Assembly (NCBI GenBank): GCA_958407995.1
Contig: CATYJU010000012.1
Span: 1 to 50,733, forward strand
Reading direction: 5' to 3'
From: an uncultured Collinsella sp.
Lineage (GTDB): Bacteria > Actinomycetota > Coriobacteriia > Coriobacteriales > Coriobacteriaceae
DNA: 50,733 nucleotides
Below the pieces are notes generated by a model. That model was not told where the DNA came from and ran no database searches. It saw only the letters and a program-made list of their open reading frames with translations. How positions within the stretch are numbered: position 1 is the first letter of the stretch; the number at the start of each line of letters is the position of its first letter. Shown here one piece after another: positions 24,419 through 31,896 of the stretch. The position numbers and the translations under genes were made by a program.

Positions 24419-26299
24419 CTAATCGTTAAACTGCGGATGATACGTAGGCACAACCTCGGCGAGAACGGACTTAACCGTGTCATTATCCTTGTCAAGGCAG
24501 TCATGAAGCTTCTCGAGCTTGTCTTTGATCTCTTCCATCTTGTCGGCCTCGGCTGTGGAAATGCGAATCTCGGAATGCTCGGTAGGCAGGAGCTGCTCGT
24601 TGTCCATAAGGAGCTCCTCGTACATCTTTTCGCCAGGACGCAGACCGACCTCTTTGATCTGGATATCTTTGCCAGGCTTAAGACCGCTCAGTGTAATAAG
24701 GTTGATGGCGAGGTCGTAGATCTTGACAGGTTCGCCCATGTCCAATACAAAAATCTCGCCGCCATGCGCCAAAGCGCCGGCAGTAATGACAAGCTTGCTA
24801 GCCTCCGGGATGGTCATGAAGTAACGCGTGATGTCCTTGTGCGTAATGGTGATAGGGCCACCCTCACGAAGCTGGCGCTTAAACAGCGGGATGACCGATC
24901 CATGACTACCCAGAACATTGCCAAAGCGAACAGCCGTAAAGATGGTCTTGCTGTTTGCCGCGTAATACTGAACGATCATCTCGTCCATACGCTTGGTGGC
25001 ACCCATTACGTTAGTGGGATTAACCGCCTTATCGGTAGAAATCTGCACATAATGGCTGCACTGGTACTTGTCGGCAAGACGCACGACGTTGAGCGTGCCA
25101 AAAACGTTATTCTCGATTGCCTCGCGGGCGTTGTGTTCCATAAGAGGAACGTGCTTGTGGGCTGCAGCGTGGAAAACAACTTGAGGATGGTACTTCTCAA
25201 AGACCTTGGCAATCGCTGGGAGATGCGTAATGGAGCCGATATAGACTTGAATATCAGTGCCTTGATCATGAGCGGTCTTGATGATGTCGTGATATAGCTC
25301 GTAGGTAGTGTTCTCGTAAATGTCGAACAACACGATTTGCGCAGGTTTTGCCGGAAGCAACTGACGTACAAGCTCTGAGCCAATAGATCCGCCGCCGCCC
25401 GTGACCAAAATGCGCTTACCGGTAACATAACCTATCTGGTTAAGGTCAAGCGACTTCTCCTCGCGAGAAAGCAAGTCACTGATTTCGACCTCACGAAGGG
25501 CAACCCTGCCTACACCATCCTGCGGAATATCGCGGACATTGGGGAGCGTGAGGACCCTAAGACCTGTCTTCATGCACAGGTCGTAGATACGCTGACGCTC
25601 TTCATGCGTGGCGCTCGGAATTGCCACGACAATCTGCTCCGCTTCACAATCGTGCGCAATAGTAGGGATATCGGCGCAAGTACCGCAAACCTTAACGTCA
25701 TGAATACGCTGGTTTTGCTTGTTGGGGTCATCGTCGACAACGGCAACCGGATCACCGATCATATCAGGGTCTCCGTTGAGCATACGTTTGATGGAGAGAG
25801 AGCCGGTCTCCCCTGCTCCTACGATGAGCGCGCGCGGGAGATGCGCATCGGAATTGCTTTTAAATCGCCAGAGCTGGCTGCCATAAATGGCGCGAATGGC
25901 AAAGCGTCCGCCACCGCAAATGATGAGCACAACGGCCCATGCCATAACATCCTCGCGGAGCGACATGCCCTTGCCGAATAACACGTTAAAGATAACGTCG
26001 CCAATGACTGAGCCTACCGTTACAGCAGCAACAATACGTCCAGCCTCGGAAATGCTCGCATAGCGCCATAAGCTGCTATACATGTGGAAGAACCAAAAGA
26101 CGACAACGTTAACAAGCGCAAGCACAAGAATAGCCGGGCATGCGCCGGCTGCTCCGCTGAGCGTCGCCCAATGCTGCGTTCCCCACGATGCGACAAACAC
26201 TGCAATAATAGTCGCCGCAATGTCATATGCCATCAACGCATACGGCTCGAAGGCGCTCAGCTTCCCCTTTTGCTTTGCGCTCTTAGATTCGGTGTTCAA
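24419..26299 (-). CDS. Membrane-bound UDP-HexNAc 4,6-dehydratase (PglF/FlaA1/CapD-like)
   Basis: A 626-residue protein. Four N-terminal membrane helices (to ~125) are followed by a CoA-binding-like Rossmann domain (ALIVGAGETGSLSIKRML) and a C-terminal short-chain dehydrogenase domain with VTGGGGSIGSELVRQLL. The latter has the STDKAVNPTNVMGATKR catalytic segment, where Met replaces the usual Tyr as in this family. It would turn UDP-GlcNAc into a 4-keto-6-deoxy sugar for the aminotransferase. It apparently starts with TTG at 26299 behind an AGAAGAAGAG stretch; no better start is near. It is the first structural gene after loaP, with a short hairpin between the two. Confidence 0.92.
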   Translation of the reverse strand: MNTESKSAKQKGKLSAFEPYALMAYDIAATIIAVFVASWGTQHWATLSGAAGACPAILVLALVNVVVFWFFHMYSSLWRYASISEAGRIVAAVTVGSVIGDVIFNVLFGKGMSLREDVMAWAVVLIICGGGRFAIRAIYGSQLWRFKSNSDAHLPRALIVGAGETGSLSIKRMLNGDPDMIGDPVAVVDDDPNKQNQRIHDVKVCGTCADIPTIAHDCEAEQIVVAIPSATHEERQRIYDLCMKTGLRVLTLPNVRDIPQDGVGRVALREVEISDLLSREEKSLDLNQIGYVTGKRILVTGGGGSIGSELVRQLLPAKPAQIVLFDIYENTTYELYHDIIKTAHDQGTDIQVYIGSITHLPAIAKVFEKYHPQVVFHAAAHKHVPLMEHNAREAIENNVFGTLNVVRLADKYQCSHYVQISTDKAVNPTNVMGATKRMDEMIVQYYAANSKTIFTAVRFGNVLGSHGSVIPLFKRQLREGGPITITHKDITRYFMTIPEASKLVITAGALAHGGEIFVLDMGEPVKIYDLAINLITLSGLKPGKDIQIKEVGLRPGEKMYEELLMDNEQLLPTEHSEIRISTAEADKMEEIKDKLEKLHDCLDKDNDTVKSVLAEVVPTYHPQFND

Positions 26300-26330
26300 A
26301 ACTCTTCTTCTCTTCCCTATTGATCCCGTT

Positions 26331-26349
26331 ATCCCCGGCCCCCGGGGAT
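26331..26349 (-). promoter_or_regulatory. Hairpin between loaP and the dehydratase gene
   Basis: ATCCCCGG and CCGGGGAT form a perfect 8-bp stem with a 3-nt loop in the 81-nt gap. There is no T-run after it on the minus strand, so it is not a standard terminator. It may be an RNA site for LoaP or an RNA-stability element. Confidence 0.4.
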
Positions 26350-26380
26350 CCTCCCTTTTCCGTTAAGCAGTCGCCAGCAG

Positions 26381-26926
26381 CTAGGCGATCGCCTTTTTAA
26401 GGTTTCGCATTGCACGCTGCTCGTTCGAAAGCACGGCAAGGCCGACACGAGTGGTTACGCGTCGGCCGCACAGATCGAGCTCCAAATAAGCAGTGCTCTT
26501 GCGTCTGTTAATGGATTTGATAAGGCCTTCGTGGCCCAGCAGCGGACCTGCCGTAACTACGACCTGGTCACCGTCTTTCAGGGCCTCGCTCATGGGCACC
26601 ACACGGTCTCCCTTATGCGTAAATCCGCCAATAAGCTGGACCTCTTCTTTTGCCAGCGGCACAAACTGACCATCCTGAGATAACACCCGGGCAAAGTCGT
26701 CCATGCGCAGCAGATGCTGTTGCACGGTGCGGGGATCGGCCGTATCGCAGATAAGATAACCGGGAAAGAGTGGTTTGGTCGTATTGACCCATTCGCCCCG
26801 TACTTTAATCTCGGTTTGAAATTGGGGATAAAAGAGCTCTTGCATGGCACTCGCCGGCACCATGCGCTCGATGCGCTCGCACATTACGTCTTCGCGACCG
26901 TTAATGACCTGGATCACATACCACAC
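26381..26926 (-). CDS. loaP: LoaP/RfaH-like NusG paralogue, operon-specific antiterminator
   Basis: A protein of 181 residues. The NGN domain (residues ~1-105) begins WYVIQVINGREDVMCERI and contains PLFPGYLIC. The KOW domain (~125-165) has DGDQVVVTAGPLLGHEG. NusG paralogues of the LoaP group bind RNA polymerase and let it read through terminators in long surface-polysaccharide or antibiotic operons. As first gene of a ~14-kb operon this is the expected place. The GTG at 26926 is preferred: it sits 8 nt after AAGGGGG and gives the usual N-terminus. GTG at 26935 is the longest option. Its transcript has a ~300-nt leader with strong hairpins. Confidence 0.88.
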   Translation of the reverse strand: MWYVIQVINGREDVMCERIERMVPASAMQELFYPQFQTEIKVRGEWVNTTKPLFPGYLICDTADPRTVQQHLLRMDDFARVLSQDGQFVPLAKEEVQLIGGFTHKGDRVVPMSEALKDGDQVVVTAGPLLGHEGLIKSINRRKSTAYLELDLCGRRVTTRVGLAVLSNEQRAMRNLKKAIA

Positions 26927-26955
26927 GAGCACCACCCCCTTGCTGTCTTACGTGT

Positions 26956-27028
26956 GGCTCACGGGGTTTGGGTATGGCTTCGCCAGGGCGCTTGTGCGCG
27001 AAGGCGCTCCATATTCAAACCCTGAGCC
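26956..27028 (-). promoter_or_regulatory. Large leader hairpin upstream of loaP
   Basis: GGCTCA, GGGTTTG, TATGG and CGCC blocks on one arm pair in order with their complements on the other, with small bulges, giving about 22 bp. It sits ~30 nt before the loaP start, inside the predicted transcript. The position suits an antitermination or attenuation element; LoaP proteins are known to act through leader hairpins. Confidence 0.55.
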
Positions 27029-27125
27029 CAGTTAGACAAGCACGTGGCTCTGCCCCACCGTGAACGGTATGTATGAGTGCAGTTGCTAGAGACGCGGACG
27101 TGTATCGCAAAAATAACCGCGACCC

Positions 27126-27185
27126 CAGCTGGCTGCGTGCGACCCAGTCAAGCGGGTACAAAACTGAACCGCACGCAAACAGCTG
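27126..27185 (-). promoter_or_regulatory. Second leader inverted repeat
   Basis: CAGCTG (27126-27131) with CAGCTG (27180-27185), and GCGTGCG (27135-27141) with CGCACGC (27170-27176), form a 13-bp interrupted stem in the transcript leader. Its role is unknown; with the first hairpin it makes the leader highly structured. Confidence 0.45.
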
Positions 27186-27236
27186 CAGGACTGCTGTGGT
27201 TTGCCGAACGCAACTTATTGCACAGCGTAATGCGAA

Positions 27237-27265
27237 CTTATAAAAAGCCACAAAAACTAATGCAA
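27237..27265 (-). promoter_or_regulatory. Predicted promoter of the polysaccharide operon
   Basis: Read on the minus strand: TTGCAT (27260-27265), 17 nt, then TATAAG (27237-27242). Four and five of six consensus bases match with ideal spacing. Transcription would start near 27230 and give a leader of ~300 nt before loaP. Confidence 0.55.
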
Positions 27266-27674
27266 AATCGCGCATGGCAATCGATATTGGAGCTCGTGGT
27301 GTTTCTGGCACCGCCGTTACGGCCGGATGATGATCGACCCTGCGCTTTGCAACTTGCTGGAGCCGCGAGCACAGATGAACTCATGTAACGTTAGGTATCC
27401 TAGCACAAGCTGTTAGTAAAACTGATTTGGGTTGTGTCGGACAACATATCGTTCATTTGGCGTGCTTAAGGGGGTTGTTTTGGGATGTTGTTCACGTTGG
27501 CGCAGGTTATTGGGGTGCTGGCAATTATTGGAAGCGTTCCTGAAGCCCAACTGGAGCAGCGAGCTGCATTGGTAATTGCGTTTGGATAACAAACTATGTA
27601 CAGACATGGGAAATAAATTGTGCAACTTTTTGTTGGCGAAGGCTGGGTTTATGGCGCGAGGAATTTTAGGCATG

Positions 27675-27706
27675 AAAAAAGGCCTTCGGGATACCGAAAG
27701 CCTTTG
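27675..27706 (-). terminator. Rho-independent terminator after tRNA-Ala
   Basis: On the minus strand an 11-bp stem AAGGCTTTCGG / CCGAAGGCCTT with a 4-nt loop and one mismatch runs into a T-run, about 10 nt downstream of the tRNA. Confidence 0.85.
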
Positions 27707-27715
27707 CATTCACGA

Positions 27716-27791
27716 TGGTGGAGACGAGGGGGATCGAACCCCTGACCTCTTGACTGCCAGTCAAGCGCTCTCCCAGCTGAGCTACGCCCCC
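27716..27791 (-). tRNA. tRNA-Ala (anticodon GGC)
   Basis: The minus strand forms a complete 76-nt cloverleaf. The acceptor is GGGGGCG with CGTCTCC (two G-T pairs), the D stem GCTC/GAGC, and the anticodon stem CTTGA/TCAAG around CTGGCAG (anticodon GGC, reading GCC). The T arm is AGGGG-TTCGATC-CCCCT, with discriminator A and encoded CCA. A tRNA-type promoter and a terminator flank it. Confidence 0.96.
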
Positions 27792-27804
27792 GTGACGAGG
27801 AGAT

Positions 27805-27833
27805 ACTATAGGGGAAGTTGACTCGACGTGCAA
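27805..27833 (-). promoter_or_regulatory. Predicted tRNA-Ala promoter
   Basis: On the minus strand TTGCAC (27828-27833), 17 nt, then TATAGT (27805-27810). It shares ATAGTATCTC with the tRNA-Val upstream region. Confidence 0.55.
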
Positions 27834-27870
27834 GGACTTTTTTGGGTGAGACTTTAAATGCCGATTGAGC

Positions 27871-28512
27871 CTATTGATATAGGTAAGCGATGGCGGTGCC
27901 AGTGTGGACTTGGATTGTGGCTGTTGACCTGACGACGTTGCTGATGCCCGTGTCGGCCAACAGGCCCAGGGGGCTGTGGTCTAGCTCCCATTCTAGGCCG
28001 TGTTCGCTTACCTTGGTGTTGGGGGCAATTGCGATGATGGAGAACGTCTTGCCCTCGGCGCCTTCGATGGTCCACGACTCGCCTGCGCGAAGGATGCGGG
28101 AAACCACCTTGTCCTCGGCAATCCAGACTGGGGCGTCATCATAGCCTGCAAGCAAGCCCAGCACGGATAGGGCCATATCCGGGCGGCCGCCCGTGGCGCA
28201 GGTCGCAACCACTTCGGCACCCGGCCAGCGGCGTCGGACGGAATCGAGCGCCAGTGCCAGGTCGGTATAGTCCTTGTACGGGTCGTGGCGCTCAACTTCA
28301 AAGTCGGTGGCGGCATCGACCAGCGCGCGGCCTGCGTCGCTCACCGTGTCGGCATCCCCCACATATACGTCGCAGCTCAAACCGGCACCCAGCAGAGCAT
28401 CCAGGCCGCGGTCCACAGCGATGACGTGGTCGCACTCCCCTGCTAGCCTACGCAACAGATCCGCGCTCGCCACCACGGGCGAGCCGCAGACCACTAATAC
28501 CTTACAAACCAC
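27871..28512 (-). CDS. Thiamine pyrophosphokinase
   Basis: A 213-residue cytosolic enzyme that transfers pyrophosphate from ATP to thiamine, giving thiamine diphosphate. Motifs in order are VIAVDRGLDALLGAG at ~34-48, VGDADTVSDAG (the GDxDS-type acid loop, here GDADT), DPYKDYTDLALAL (the KDxTD motif) and TGGRPDMALS. The C-terminal strand domain ends ISNVVRSTATIQVHTG, typical of the TPK substrate-binding domain. It starts with GTG at 28512, nine nt after the end of the HAD gene, so both probably share a transcript. Length agrees with bacterial TPKs (~210-220). The Ser-to-Thr change in the acid loop is conservative. Confidence 0.9.
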   Translation of the reverse strand: MVCKVLVVCGSPVVASADLLRRLAGECDHVIAVDRGLDALLGAGLSCDVYVGDADTVSDAGRALVDAATDFEVERHDPYKDYTDLALALDSVRRRWPGAEVVATCATGGRPDMALSVLGLLAGYDDAPVWIAEDKVVSRILRAGESWTIEGAEGKTFSIIAIAPNTKVSEHGLEWELDHSPLGLLADTGISNVVRSTATIQVHTGTAIAYLYQ

Positions 28513-28521
28513 AGCCCTCGC

Positions 28522-29211
28522 CTATCCCTCAAAAGTAAGCACACGGGCAAGGTCAAGCTCCTCGTAGCTGTCGATAAAGAAATCGCAGTTGGCGCGTACC
28601 TCTTCGCGCTCCATGCGACCTTCCGGGTCATAAATACCCACACGCTTAAAGCCAGCGACCCCAGAGCTCTTAAGCCCAAAGACGGCATCCTCAAACACCC
28701 AGGCGCGCTCAAACTTGCACCCATGGCGCTCTTCCAGGCGGCACAGCGCCAACTCGTACACATCGGGGAACTGCTTGGAGCGTCCCGCTTCGCCGGTGGT
28801 GGTCACAAACTCCATGTAGGCATCGAGCCCGGCGCCAGCGAGCGCAGACTTAACCAGCTCGGCCGGCGTGGACGTAGCCACGCACATGGCAATGCCCGCC
28901 TCCTTCGCCTGCTCCAAAAACGCCAGGAGCCCCTCGCGCGGCGGCACCTTGGAGTAGCCATCGATCAAAATCTCGCCCAGCTCGCGATACAGTTCCTCGC
29001 CATTCGCACCAATGCCCCACGTGTCGTGGTAGGCCTGACACTCGTCCTCGAGCGACAAATGCTCAAACTGGGCAAAATCGTCGACCGTCACGTCAACTCC
29101 GTGGCGGTGCAATAACTCGGGCTGGGCATAGGCCCAAACGGGGGTGCTATTAACCAGTGTGCCGTCGCAATCGAAAATAAAAGCAACGTTGGGGGCGGCG
29201 GTCTGGGACAT
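28522..29211 (-). CDS. HAD-family hydrolase, beta-phosphoglucomutase-like
   Basis: A 229-residue HAD protein of the PGMB/GPH subgroup. Motif I FDCDGTLVNS carries the two catalytic Asp, followed by a helical cap (~25-95). Motif II is CVATSTPAEL, the motif III Lys is in GRSKQFPDVY, and motif IV is VFEDAVFGLKSSGVAGF. Enzymes of this group either remove phosphate from small sugars or interconvert beta-glucose 1- and 6-phosphate. The gene diverges from the glycogen operon and shares a promoter region with operator-like repeats, which favours a role in sugar-phosphate metabolism. The ATG at 29211 has AAAGG 7 nt away; a TTG at 29232 is possible but worse. Confidence 0.8.
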   Translation of the reverse strand: MSQTAAPNVAFIFDCDGTLVNSTPVWAYAQPELLHRHGVDVTVDDFAQFEHLSLEDECQAYHDTWGIGANGEELYRELGEILIDGYSKVPPREGLLAFLEQAKEAGIAMCVATSTPAELVKSALAGAGLDAYMEFVTTTGEAGRSKQFPDVYELALCRLEERHGCKFERAWVFEDAVFGLKSSGVAGFKRVGIYDPEGRMEREEVRANCDFFIDSYEELDLARVLTFEG

Positions 29212-29232
29212 AAACGAACCTTTCAATGTCAA

Positions 29233-29542
29233 ATGGTAAACATCCTGCTAAAAACGTTTTACCAGACGTCAGACTAACAATCTTGAAACCCTAATTGGTA
29301 AAACTGTCAAGAGTTTTACCATCGCAATTCTGCCAGTGGTCTAAACATGGCGCTCGCCGATTAAACACCGCCGCAAATCCACTTTTCTCCATAAAAGTAA
29401 CGAACAGGTGTTATCGTATTTCGTGCCGAAAGTTCCACCGAGCACGCGAGGTGGAACGAATCATAGAACTATCGCCGTCCCTTCGATTCGTGCAGCCTTG
29501 GACCTTTCGCATCTAGTCACCAAGGCAACACGCTGCCGCGTC
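29233..29542. promoter_or_regulatory. Divergent control region between the HAD gene and glgB
   Basis: This region carries four copies of TGGTAAA(A)C as two inverted pairs. One pair is 29234-29241 with 29256-29264. The other is a perfect 10-bp pair, TGGTAAAACT (29296-29305) and AGTTTTACCA (29312-29321), with a 6-nt spacer. A leader hairpin GTTCCACC/GGTGGAAC (29432-29439 with 29450-29457) lies before glgB. No clear -35/-10 pair was found, although TTGGTA-16-TACCAT overlaps the second palindrome. Confidence 0.65.
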
Positions 29543-29557
29543 ATGATGGGATCAAAC

Positions 29558-31804
29558 GTGAGCGATACAAAGCTAAAGCCAGCAACCAAAAAGCCCGTTA
29601 CCCGTAAAGCCGCCCCGCACGCGCCGGAGCTCACTAAGGACGATGTCTATCTGTTTGGCATCGGCACGTGGGAGCGCAGCTGGGAAAAGATGGGCGCGCA
29701 CCCCGACACGCAGAACCGTACGCGCGGCTGGCGCTTTTGCGTTTGGGCGCCCGACGTCAAGAGCGTGCATGTCATTGGCGAATTTAACGACTGGAATGAA
29801 GAAGCCGACCCACTGGTGCCCGTGCATACGAGCGCTATCTGGGAAGGCTTTATTCCTGGCGCCGAGCAGGGCCAGCTCTATAAATATCTTATCGAGACCA
29901 ACGAGGGCGAAAAGCTCTACAAGGCCGATCCGTATGCCTTTAAGGCCGAGTGCCCTCCGGGTACCGCGAGCGTACTGTGGACCCTCGACGGCTACAAATG
30001 GAATGACGCCGCGTGGCTCAAGCGCCGCGCCGGCCACAACCACATGTCGCAGCCTCTTAACATCTACGAGGTGCATATTGGTTCGTGGAAGCGCCACGGC
30101 GACGCGCCACAGGGCGAGCCGGACGAGTACGGCAACTACCCTGGCCCCATGGACCCCTTCCCCGCGCAGCGCGGCGAGTTCTACACCTACGACGACCTGT
30201 CGGTGGAGCTCGTGGACTACGTGCGCGACATGGGCTATACGCATATCGAGGTCATGCCGCTCATGGAGCATCCCTTCGACGGCTCCTGGGGCTACCAGAC
30301 GACCGGCTACTACGCCGCCACGTCGCGCTATGGCGACCCTCAGCAGCTCATGCACTTTATCGATGCGTGCCACGAGGCGGGCATCGGCGTGATCATGGAC
30401 TGGGTACCCGGCGGTTTTTGCGCCGACGCCCATGGCCTTGCCACCTTTAACGGCCACATGCTGTTTGAGCACGAGATTCACCCTAACTGGGGCACGCACA
30501 AGTTTGACTTCGCCCGCGGCGAGGTCCGCTCCTTCCTTGTTTCCAACGTGCTGTACTGGCTCGAGAACTTCCACGTTGACGGCATTCGCATGGACGGCGT
30601 GTCCAGCATGCTGTACCTCAACTTTGGCATCGACGATCCCGGCCAAAAGAAGTTCAATAAGTACGGTACCGAGGAGGACTTGGACGCCAGCGCGTTTATC
30701 CGCCAGGTCAACTGCGCCGTGGAGGCACACTACCCCGACGTGATGATGATGGCCGAGGAGTCCACCGCGTGGCCGCTCGTGACCTACCCGCCGCAGGACG
30801 GCGGCCTGGGCTTCCACTACAAGTGGGACATGGGCTGGATGAACGACACCCTGCACTACATGCAGACCGATTTTCCGTGGCGCCCCGGCAACCACGGGCT
30901 GCTCACGTTCTCCATCATGTACGCCTTTACCGAGAACTTTATTTGCCCCTTGAGCCACGACGAGGTCGTGCACGGCAAATGCTCGCTGATCGGCCGCATG
31001 CCGGGCGACTGGTGGCGCCAGTTCGCCGGCCTGCGCACGCTGGCTTTCTACCAGATGACGCACCCCGGTGCCAAGCTTAACTTTATGGGCAACGAGATCG
31101 GCCAGTTTATTGAGTGGCGCTACTACGAGTCCATCCAGTGGTTCCTGACCGAGGAGTACGAGACCCACCGTCATCATCAGGCGTTTATCAAGGCGCTCAA
31201 CCACCTGTACACCGCCGAGCCTGCCCTGTACGAGCGCGGCTACACCGACGACGGCTTTACCTGGATCGACGCGGACAACTCCAAGCAGTCCATCGTGAGC
31301 TTTGTGCGCCAGGGCGAGGACGTCGATGACGACCTGGTGATTCTGATCAACTTTGACCCGGCGAGCTACGAGAGCTTCCGCGTGGGCGTGCCGCGCGAGG
31401 GTGACTGGGAGGTCATCTTCGATTCCGACCGTCCCGAGTTCGGTGGCAGCGGATACGCCGGTGAGGAGCCCTACACCTGCTCGAGCGAGCCCTATCCCTG
31501 GAACGGGCAGATGGACTCCATTGAGATAAAGGTACCCGGCCTGGCAGGCGTGGTGCTTAAGCGCCGTGGCCCCAGCAGCTATAAGCCGCCGGTGGTTGAG
31601 GCTCCCAAGGCTGCGCCCAAAAAGCGCACGTCCACGGTAAAGCCCAAGGCCGCGGCCGCCAAGAAGGCTCCGGCTAAGGCGAAGGCTGCCAAGCCCGCAG
31701 CCAAGGCTTCGGCCAAGCCCGCCACGGCCAAGAAGGCAGCCACCAAAAAGGCCGCTCCCAAGGCCAAGTCAGCTTCTGCTAAGTCGACCGCCAAGGACGC
31801 GTAA
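29558..31804 (+). CDS. glgB: 1,4-alpha-glucan branching enzyme with Lys/Ala-rich tail
   Basis: A GH13 enzyme making alpha-1,6 branches in glycogen. The N-terminal CBM48 domain has TRGWRFCVWAPDVKSVHVIG. The GH13 core has EVMPLMEHPFDGSWGYQTTG. The nucleophile Asp lies in GIRMDGVSSM, the acid/base Glu in MMMAEEST, and the third Asp in LSHDEVVHGK. Residues after ~678 are a ~70-residue tail of Ala, Lys, Pro and Ser (KKAPAKAKAAKPAAKA-like) unlike normal branching enzymes. The GTG at 29558 (SDTKLK...) is chosen for a weak GGA site; ATGs at 29543 and 29546 are alternatives. The N-terminus is also Lys/Ala-rich. It is the first gene of glgB-glgP-glgC-glgD-glgA. Confidence 0.95.
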   Translation: MSDTKLKPATKKPVTRKAAPHAPELTKDDVYLFGIGTWERSWEKMGAHPDTQNRTRGWRFCVWAPDVKSVHVIGEFNDWNEEADPLVPVHTSAIWEGFIPGAEQGQLYKYLIETNEGEKLYKADPYAFKAECPPGTASVLWTLDGYKWNDAAWLKRRAGHNHMSQPLNIYEVHIGSWKRHGDAPQGEPDEYGNYPGPMDPFPAQRGEFYTYDDLSVELVDYVRDMGYTHIEVMPLMEHPFDGSWGYQTTGYYAATSRYGDPQQLMHFIDACHEAGIGVIMDWVPGGFCADAHGLATFNGHMLFEHEIHPNWGTHKFDFARGEVRSFLVSNVLYWLENFHVDGIRMDGVSSMLYLNFGIDDPGQKKFNKYGTEEDLDASAFIRQVNCAVEAHYPDVMMMAEESTAWPLVTYPPQDGGLGFHYKWDMGWMNDTLHYMQTDFPWRPGNHGLLTFSIMYAFTENFICPLSHDEVVHGKCSLIGRMPGDWWRQFAGLRTLAFYQMTHPGAKLNFMGNEIGQFIEWRYYESIQWFLTEEYETHRHHQAFIKALNHLYTAEPALYERGYTDDGFTWIDADNSKQSIVSFVRQGEDVDDDLVILINFDPASYESFRVGVPREGDWEVIFDSDRPEFGGSGYAGEEPYTCSSEPYPWNGQMDSIEIKVPGLAGVVLKRRGPSSYKPPVVEAPKAAPKKRTSTVKPKAAAAKKAPAKAKAAKPAAKASAKPATAKKAATKKAAPKAKSASAKSTAKDA

Positions 31805-31896
31805 CAAAGCCGTTACCGCTGTAATTACCCGCCCCTCTGGGGCGTAGGATGTAAGTCATAACCGTTCCGGGAGATATCCCCGGGGGAAAGGAACGT

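Larger units (their letters stand above)
26936..27715. other. Long intergenic region upstream of the polysaccharide operon
   Basis: About 780 bases without a convincing gene. They hold the operon promoter (27237-27265), a structured leader (two hairpin systems at 26956-27028 and 27126-27185), and the tRNA-Ala terminator (27675-27706). In 27290-27670 I see no further feature. Short open frames there lack ribosome sites and protein-like composition. Confidence 0.6.

Noticed and set aside
27015..27311. A minus-strand frame of 98 codons upstream of loaP
   Set aside because: It spans the predicted promoter and leader hairpins, has no ribosome site and an unnatural composition.
27413..27709. A minus-strand frame of 98 codons next to tRNA-Ala
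   Set aside because: It runs into the tRNA terminator, and there is no ribosome site or protein-like pattern.
29432..29457. GTTCCACC/GGTGGAAC hairpin before glgB as a terminator or riboswitch
   Set aside because: There is no T-run, and no known riboswitch pattern is visible; kept only as part of the control-region description.
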